Shown in pieces: positions 32,848 through 37,840 of a DNA stretch of 37,840 nucleotides (position 1 is the first letter of the stretch; every line of letters begins with the position of its first letter). The stretch comes from JACVRW01 sp040509755 (GTDB lineage: Bacteria > Actinomycetota > Thermoleophilia > Solirubrobacterales > Thermoleophilaceae). The notes below the pieces were generated by a model. That model saw only the letters and a list, made by a program, of their open reading frames with translations, was not told the DNA's origin and did no database searches. The DNA lies in contig JBEVKF010000134.1 in NCBI GenBank assembly GCA_040509755.1, positions 1-37,840 of the forward strand. The letters run 5' to 3'. A program made the translations under genes and the position numbers.

Positions 32848-34173
32848 ATGGGCGGCGGACAGGTCACCGAGGGGCTGCAGGCCCTCCGCAGCGAAGCGCT
32901 CGCGGCGGTGCGTGGCTATGCCGTGGAGGCGCTCGCGGTGCCTCCCTTCGTCCGCGGGGAGACCACGGTGCCGGTGGCCGGCAAGGTCATCGGGGCGCCT
33001 GAGCTCGAGGCGCTCGTGGACGCGTCGCTGGACGGCTGGCTGACCGAGGGCCGCTTCGCGCAGCGCTTCGCTCCCGCTTTCGCCCATGCGGCTTCGCGCG
33101 ACCACGCGCTGCTCGTCGGCTCGGGCTCGCAGGCCAACCTGCTCGCTGTCGCCGCCGCCTGCTCTCACCTCCATGAGCGGCCGCTGCGCCCCGGCGACGA
33201 GGTCGTCACACCGGCCCTCGGCTTCTCGACGACGGTCAACCCGATCTACCAGCAGGGCCTCGTGCCGGTCTATGTGGACGTCGAGCCCGACACGCTGAAT
33301 CCGACCTTCGAGGCGTTCGCCGCCGCTGTCGGCGACCGCACCCGCGCCGTCATGGCGGCCCACTGCCTGGGCAATCCCTTCGACGCCGCACGGCTGGCCG
33401 AGCTGTGCGACGAGCGCGGGCTCGTGCTGATCGAGGATTGCTGCGACGCGCTCGGGAGCACCTTCGGCGGCCGCGCTGTCGGCACCTTCGGCGCGGCGGC
33501 CACCTACTCGTTCTATCCGGCTCATCACATGACCACCGGCGAGGGCGGCGCCGTCGGGGCGGACGACGCGACATGGGTGCGTGCGCTCGGGTCGCTGCGC
33601 GAATGGGGCCGCGACTGCTGGTGTCCGCCAGGGGTGAACGATGCCTGCGGGCGGCGCTTCGACGGGAGCTTCGGAGAGCTGCCCGACGGCTACGACCACA
33701 AGTACGTCTTCTCGCACGTGGGCTTCAACTTCAAGATCACCGACATGCAGGCCGCCCTGGGCCTCGCCCAGCTCGAGCGCCTCGAGGGCTTTCACCGCGC
33801 GCGCCGGCGCAACTTCGCCCGCCTGGACGCCGCCTTCGGCGAGCTCGACGAGCTCATGGTCCGGCCGCGCACGCTCGAGGGAGCGGATCCCTCCTGGTTC
33901 GGCTATCCCTTCACGTTGCGCGACGGCGGGCCGGCCGAGCGCCGCGAGCTGCAGCGCTTCCTGCTCGAGCGCCGGATCGACTCGCGCCTGGTGCTCGCCG
34001 GAAACCTCACTCGCCAGCCGGGCTATCAGGGACTCGAGCATCGCGTGGCCGGTCCGCTGACGGGCGCCGACAGGGTCACGGAGGCCTCGCTATGGGTGGG
34101 CTGCTATCCCGGCCTGACAGACGACATGATCGACTGGATCGCGGAGTCCGTCCGCGAGTTCCTGCTCCTCTAG
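32848..34173 (+). CDS. ddhC: CDP-4-keto-6-deoxy-D-glucose 3-dehydratase (E1, PMP and [2Fe-2S] type)
   Basis: 441 residues from ATG 32848, family length about 437. In the DegT/DnrJ aminotransferase fold the PLP lysine is replaced by His, as in E1: SFYPAHHMTTGEGGAV (221-236). The [2Fe-2S] signature C-X57-C-X1-C-X7-C is matched exactly by Cys199, Cys257, Cys259 and Cys267. The enzyme removes the C3 hydroxyl of the CDP-sugar with E3 reductase as electron donor, leading to 3,6-dideoxyhexoses (ascarylose, abequose, paratose, tyvelose). Neither E3 nor CDP-glucose synthase or dehydratase is in the window. The next gene begins 3 nt after its stop. Confidence in the family is high; the nucleotide sugar could differ. 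Confidence 0.93.
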   Translation: MGGGQVTEGLQALRSEALAAVRGYAVEALAVPPFVRGETTVPVAGKVIGAPELEALVDASLDGWLTEGRFAQRFAPAFAHAASRDHALLVGSGSQANLLAVAAACSHLHERPLRPGDEVVTPALGFSTTVNPIYQQGLVPVYVDVEPDTLNPTFEAFAAAVGDRTRAVMAAHCLGNPFDAARLAELCDERGLVLIEDCCDALGSTFGGRAVGTFGAAATYSFYPAHHMTTGEGGAVGADDATWVRALGSLREWGRDCWCPPGVNDACGRRFDGSFGELPDGYDHKYVFSHVGFNFKITDMQAALGLAQLERLEGFHRARRRNFARLDAAFGELDELMVRPRTLEGADPSWFGYPFTLRDGGPAERRELQRFLLERRIDSRLVLAGNLTRQPGYQGLEHRVAGPLTGADRVTEASLWVGCYPGLTDDMIDWIAESVREFLLL

Positions 34174-34176
34174 CCG

Positions 34177-35451
34177 ATGAGAGGTCTGCGCGCGCTCGTG
34201 GCCGCGCAGCTCGCGGCGATCGCGGTCTGCGCCGCGGCGGTGGTGGTCGACTTCCCGGTCTGGGCGCTCGTCGACGAGGCCGCGCACTACGACTACGTCC
34301 AGTGGATCGCCGAGGACGGGCGCCTGCCTGTGCTCGACGAGGACCCGGTGCACCCGGAGGTGCTTGCGATCGAGGAGGGCACCTACCCGGCCCCGCCGCG
34401 GGTGAGCGCCGGCGAGCGCGGGCTGTTCGGGCGATCCTACGAAGGCTTCCAGCCGCCGCTCTCGTATCTGGTCGCCAGCCCGGTCTTTGCAGTGGCGGGC
34501 GACCACGAGCGCAAGCTCCGCGCCCTGCGCGCGCTCGGGGTGGTCCTGCTCGCTGCGGCGGTGTTCCTGACCTGGATGCTCGCGCGGCGCGTGATGCCCG
34601 ACGCTCCGCTCGCCGGCTTCAGCCTGGCGCTGACCTTCTTCCTCTGGCCAGGCGTCGTGGTGCGCGCCGCGACGTTCTCCACCGCAGCGCTCGAGCTGGT
34701 GGCCGGGGCGGCGCTCTCGCTCGCGCTCTGGCGAGCGCTCTCGGAGCGTTCGAGTCGCTGGCTGGTGGCGGCGGGCGCGCTCACCGGTCTCGCGCTGCTG
34801 ACCAAGCTGACGCTGATCGCGTTCGCGCCGGCGCTCGGCGTGGTTTGTCTCGCGTTCCTGCGGGAGCGCCGGGTGCGCCCGGTCGTGGGCGCCCTGGCGC
34901 TGCCGGCGGCGATGCTCGCGCCGTGGCTGGCCTTCAACCTCGACCACTACGGCGCGCTGACAGGGAGCGACGAGGTCCAGGCGCTGACCGAGCCTTCGCT
35001 CAACCCCGGAGGCATCGAGTACGGCCCCGGCGACCTGCCCGCCAAGCACGTGACGCTCCTGAACGGCGTGCTGCCGGACGAGTGGTGGGTGGAGTTCCTC
35101 TCGACCGCCAAGCGCCGGTTGCGCGACGTCCTGGTCGGACTCGTGATCGCCGTGCCGTTGCTGGCTTCGGTGAGGATGCGACCGGCGGAGCGCAGGCGCG
35201 CGCTTGCCGTTCTGCTGCTCCCGCTGCTGGCGGGGATCGCGCTGATGTCGCTGTCCCTGCTGACCGACAACTGGGACGCGTTCTACCCGCGCTACCTCCA
35301 CTGCACGCTGCCGGGGTTCGGGATCTTCGCGGGGCTTGGCCTGCGCCGGGCGATTGGCGAGCGCGCGCTCGTCTGGAGCTCGGTCGCGCTCACGGCGCTG
35401 CTGCTGGCGCTCTGGGCGCACCTGTCGACGGTTTCCCCGGCCACTCTGTAG
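34177..35451 (+). CDS. GT-C-type multi-span membrane protein (DUF2142/GT39-like)
   Basis: 424 residues, ATG 3 nt after the dehydratase stop, so co-translated. It has about ten hydrophobic segments. After TM1 comes an acidic motif in VDEAAHYDYVQWIAEDGRLP, the Asp-Glu placed as in lipid-linked-sugar glycosyltransferases of the GT-C fold. The extracytoplasmic loop then holds PPLSYLVASPVFAV. The late TDNWDAFYPRYLHCTLPGFGIF segment resembles DUF2142 proteins. The likely role is transferring a sugar from a polyprenyl phosphate to a glycan outside the membrane. Donor and acceptor are unknown. Confidence 0.72.
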   Translation: MRGLRALVAAQLAAIAVCAAAVVVDFPVWALVDEAAHYDYVQWIAEDGRLPVLDEDPVHPEVLAIEEGTYPAPPRVSAGERGLFGRSYEGFQPPLSYLVASPVFAVAGDHERKLRALRALGVVLLAAAVFLTWMLARRVMPDAPLAGFSLALTFFLWPGVVVRAATFSTAALELVAGAALSLALWRALSERSSRWLVAAGALTGLALLTKLTLIAFAPALGVVCLAFLRERRVRPVVGALALPAAMLAPWLAFNLDHYGALTGSDEVQALTEPSLNPGGIEYGPGDLPAKHVTLLNGVLPDEWWVEFLSTAKRRLRDVLVGLVIAVPLLASVRMRPAERRRALAVLLLPLLAGIALMSLSLLTDNWDAFYPRYLHCTLPGFGIFAGLGLRRAIGERALVWSSVALTALLLALWAHLSTVSPATL

Positions 35452-35464
35452 GGCCCAGGGCGCC

Positions 35465-35505
35465 GTTGTCGCCTTAGCGGAGTCAGGGACCGCTGACTCG
35501 ACAAT
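35465..35505. repeat. 41-bp palindromic element, copy 1
   Basis: The arms (TTGTCG...TTAGCGG and CCGCT...CGACAA) form a hairpin with a short AGTCAGGGA-type loop. It lies 14 bp after the stop of the plus-strand GT-C gene and is about 75% identical to copy 2, 102 bp away in direct orientation. It could terminate transcription from both sides or be a REP-like dispersed repeat. Confidence 0.7.
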
Positions 35506-35566
35506 GAAGCAACAAGGGGCGTACGGGAGCGCCATGGCCCCGGCGGCCGGACGGGACCCGGCGTCC

Positions 35567-35607
35567 ATTGTCGACCTAGCGGTGCCTGGGACCGCTAACT
35601 CGACAAT
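35567..35607. repeat. 41-bp palindromic element, copy 2
   Basis: ATTGTCGA...CTAGCGGT-GCCTGGG-ACCGCTA...TCGACAAT: both outer 8-base arms and the inner 7-base arms pair. It lies between two convergent genes, 22 bp from the stop of the minus-strand gene. Bases 35506-35566 between the copies hold no feature. Confidence 0.75.
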
Positions 35608-35628
35608 GGAGCTCGCTCGCCCGTCCCG

Positions 35629-37185
35629 CTACGGCCGGCGCTCCAGGATCGTGAACGCGCCGTAGCGCGCCGCCCGCCGGTAGCTCCGCGCGAGGTAGTC
35701 GTCGAGCAGGGTCACGCCGCTGGATTCGCCGGCGCGGTTTGGCTCGGGCGCCGCCGTGACTGGGGCCGTCCAGCGCACCACGGCGGGCGTCCGGGTGCGC
35801 TCGAGGTCGCGCACGATCTCGCGCTGGACAGGGGCGGTCGTGACGACACCGGGGGCCTGGATGTCGTAGCGGGTCGGATTGGGCCGGTCGGCCAGCACGT
35901 AGAACAGCGGGTGGCCCGAGGTCACCCGGTCCGAGCGGCGGGTCGTCACATAGATCGGATGGCCCGGCGCGACCTCCCGGCGCACGTGGCGCACCGCGGC
36001 CTCGAGCGGCCGGCGCGCACTCGCTCGCACCCGCACACCGTCCGCCGCAGGCAGGCGCAGCTCGGCGTAGTCGGAGCGCAGCTCGAGCCAGCGCCGGTCG
36101 AGCCCCTCCACGGCCGCCCACGCCAGCGCGACCGCCACCGCCGCGCCGCCGCAGAGCGCCGCGACCCACCGGGCCGAGCGGCGGCTCCCGGCCGCCGCGG
36201 GCTCGAGACCCGCGGTCAGCGCCCATGCCCCCAGGACGCCCACCATCACCGCCAGCGGCGCCGTGTGGAAGACGTCGGGCCGCGTCACCAGGTAGTGGGC
36301 CATGCCGATCGCAAACACCGCGCTCGCCACCTGCGCCCAGCGTTCGCGCCGCAGGCGCACAGCGAGGGCCAGCAGCGAGCCGGCCAGCCCGAGCACGAGC
36401 GCGAGCGGCAGGTAGAAGAGCAGCAGGCTCTCCACAGAGTCAGAGAAGAAGCCGCCGACCGAGCTCGTGTTGAGCGGACCGTCGTAGTCGAGCGGGAAGG
36501 GCAGCGACTGGTAGTCCGAGAAATCCTGCAGCGGATAGCGCACGAGCAGGTCCCAGGAGTCGCCGAGCCCGGCCGAGGCCACCACCGGCAGGTACAGCAC
36601 GAGCGCCACCAGCGCAGCGGCGCCCGCGAAACGCGCGGCGTCCGGCGCGAAGCGGCCGGCCTCGCGCGGCCGCATGGCGTAGGCCAGCAGAATCCCCAGG
36701 CCGAGGTAGGCGGCGAACTCGAGCCGCCAGGCCGCAGCGGCGCCGCAGAGCGCGCCGGCCAGGAGCGGGCGTCGCTCGAACAAGAGCAGCGCCCCCAGGG
36801 CGAACACGAGCGTCAGCGGGAACGGATGCGGCCCGGTCGGATACGCCATCGCCAGCGCCGCGACCAGCCAGCTCACGAGCGCGAGCCGCGCGGACGCGCC
36901 GCCGCGCACGGCGAGCGCGTATGCGAGCACGGCCACCCCGGCGTCGCAGAGCACGCGCACGATTCGCCACACGAGCAGCGACGGCCCGAACGCCTCCCAG
37001 AGGCCGCCGAGCAGGTAGGACTGGCCCGGCGGATAGAACCACCAGAAGTCGCTGTAGGGGACCTGGCCGTCGGCGATGCGGGCGGCGGCGGCGAGCATGA
37101 GGCCCTCGTCGTTGGGCTGGATGCCGTCGAGGATCGTCACTCCGGAGAGCAGCGCCGCTCCGGCGAACAGCAGCGCCAGCCTCAC
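35629..37185 (-). CDS. GT-C-type membrane glycosyltransferase-like protein
   Basis: 518 residues from GTG 37185; the frame stays open further upstream but that part overlaps the real preceding gene in another frame. About ten to twelve membrane segments occupy residues 1-350. The first loop has GIQPNDEGLMLAAAARIADG and SDFWWFYPPGQSYLLGGLW: the Asp-Glu pair and PPG loop fit GT39/ArnT-like glycosyltransferases. A soluble extracytoplasmic domain of about 150 residues closes the chain (IYVTTRRSDRVTSGHPLFYVL). The start overlaps the upstream stop by four bases (GTGA), so the two are coupled. The sugar donor is unknown. Confidence 0.75.
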   Translation of the reverse strand: MRLALLFAGAALLSGVTILDGIQPNDEGLMLAAAARIADGQVPYSDFWWFYPPGQSYLLGGLWEAFGPSLLVWRIVRVLCDAGVAVLAYALAVRGGASARLALVSWLVAALAMAYPTGPHPFPLTLVFALGALLLFERRPLLAGALCGAAAAWRLEFAAYLGLGILLAYAMRPREAGRFAPDAARFAGAAALVALVLYLPVVASAGLGDSWDLLVRYPLQDFSDYQSLPFPLDYDGPLNTSSVGGFFSDSVESLLLFYLPLALVLGLAGSLLALAVRLRRERWAQVASAVFAIGMAHYLVTRPDVFHTAPLAVMVGVLGAWALTAGLEPAAAGSRRSARWVAALCGGAAVAVALAWAAVEGLDRRWLELRSDYAELRLPAADGVRVRASARRPLEAAVRHVRREVAPGHPIYVTTRRSDRVTSGHPLFYVLADRPNPTRYDIQAPGVVTTAPVQREIVRDLERTRTPAVVRWTAPVTAAPEPNRAGESSGVTLLDDYLARSYRRAARYGAFTILERRP

Positions 37186-37840
37186 TTGGGAACGGCCGCG
37201 GTGCCGGCGTGCCGGCGCAACACGTAGACCGTCGCGCAGCCGTAGCGACGGGTGTCCTCCACCAACGGTCCCAACGTCGCCTCCAAGTCGAGCAGCCCGG
37301 GCCGGCAGTCGACGAAGGCAAAGCGCGCGCCGCTCCCGCGCACCAACGCTCGCGCGCGGGCCGCCGACATGCCGTCCTCGAAGAGGGCCTGCGTCTCGAA
37401 CACGCGCTCCTCCCAGTCCGGCGTCCAGGACAGCGCGCCCACGTAGACCTCGCGTCCCGTCCGATACGGGAGCATGTGACCCCCGTATGCAGGAGCGAGC
37501 ACGCCGCCCGGTCGCGGGTCGCGTTCGAGGGCATCGAGCGCGCGCTGCTCGCCGGCGAACACGAAGTACGGATCGCCGGCGGACCGGACGCTGTTGACCA
37601 CCACCTGCATCTTGTGGATCGTGCCCGGCACGATCATCAGCGCGAGCGCCGCCACGACCAGCCACGCGCGCGGGCGCCGCCAGACGCTCAGGACCCCCTG
37701 AACGGCGAGGATCGACAGCGGGATCGCAAGCCCCTGGAAGGAGTGGTAGGGGAAGGTGCCGCCCGGCTGCAGGTACACGGCCAGGGCCGCGAATGGCCAC
37801 ACCCGCAGCGCCACGGCCTGCCAGTCACGCGCCGGCAGTC
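37182..37840 (-). CDS. GT-C-like membrane protein, C-terminal part only (5' end outside window)
   Basis: Open from the right edge, at least 218 residues to TGA 37184-37182. Two hydrophobic segments near the window edge (PFAALAVYLQPGG; LVVAALALMIVPGTI) lead to a soluble domain with YFVFAGEQRALDALE, PGGVLAPAYGGHMLPY and TGREVYVGALSWTPDW, then FAFVDCRPGLLDLEATLGPL and a Cys-containing end. Such closing domains with a GGVLAP strand and TGR motif are seen at the ends of large actinomycete GT-C-like proteins. The catalytic N-terminal part is outside, so function cannot be confirmed. It is coupled to the next gene by a GTGA overlap. Confidence 0.65.
   Translation of the reverse strand, partial: LPARDWQAVALRVWPFAALAVYLQPGGTFPYHSFQGLAIPLSILAVQGVLSVWRRPRAWLVVAALALMIVPGTIHKMQVVVNSVRSAGDPYFVFAGEQRALDALERDPRPGGVLAPAYGGHMLPYRTGREVYVGALSWTPDWEERVFETQALFEDGMSAARARALVRGSGARFAFVDCRPGLLDLEATLGPLVEDTRRYGCATVYVLRRHAGTAAVPK

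Noticed and set aside
34090..35568. A 492-codon open frame opposite the GT-C gene
   Set aside because: Gln/Arg/His-rich shadow with no hydrophobic or domain pattern; the plus-strand gene is coherent.
37186..37800. Upstream extension of the 518-residue GT-C protein in the same frame
   Set aside because: The extension is Arg/Gly/Ala-rich nonsense and overlaps a coherent membrane protein end in another frame; the GTGA junction marks the real start.

Overview
The window is GC-rich chromosomal DNA with many GTG and TTG starts. It encodes a SecA with a SEC-C tail, LCP, MocR and hydrophilic-loop membrane proteins, and no outer-membrane or LPS-transport genes. Together with very short or absent 5' leaders, this suggests an actinomycete-type bacterium, most likely Thermoleophilia/Solirubrobacterales. 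That placement is inferred from gene content only. No rRNA, tRNA, CRISPR array, transposase or phage gene was found.

Left part (1-19949) is mostly housekeeping. It holds the end of an NrtR-type NAD regulator abutting nadC, a membrane diguanylate cyclase, ftsH divergent from an orphan groES-like gene, a decayed oxygenase-like fragment, and prfB with its programmed +1 frameshift overlapping secA. Next come a flavin-binding PNPOx-like protein divergent from a MocR/PdxR-type regulator with a palindrome on its start codon, a short ribosome hibernation factor, comF, a caa3-type ctaG and a soluble hybrid histidine kinase. These are followed by a eukaryotic-type UDP-glucose pyrophosphorylase with two small membrane proteins, a LysR regulator, a 96-aa GNAT-like protein and a lipoprotein glutathione peroxidase.

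Centre (19951-30602) is a 10.7-kb run of eight genes on the minus strand, many overlapping by 1-4 nt. In transcription order it encodes M20 peptidase, LCP glycopolymer transferase, UDP-glucose dehydrogenase (UGD), mannose-1-phosphate guanylyltransferase-like protein, phosphoglucose/phosphomannose isomerase, MerR regulator, canonical S-adenosylhomocysteine hydrolase (SAHase), and a second, archaeal-type SAHase. It joins sugar-nucleotide supply and wall-polymer attachment to the methyl cycle. Two features stand out. UGD carries a 477-aa intein with LAGLIDADG endonuclease motifs, inserted exactly before the catalytic cysteine. The second SAHase has lost the catalytic Lys and Asp-Asn pair although the rest of its active site is kept. 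A 26-bp MerR-type palindrome sits in front of merR-ahcY, and a duplicated 34-bp initiation region with an 18-codon leader ORF precedes the second SAHase.

Right part (30747-37840) is a surface-glycan region. It has DNA glycosylase tag divergent from a Wzx-like flippase across a symmetric TATA promoter, an E1-type CDP-sugar 3-dehydratase with full Fe-S and His signatures but no E3 partner, and three GT-C-like membrane proteins. Several intergenic palindromes and inverted repeats lie here.
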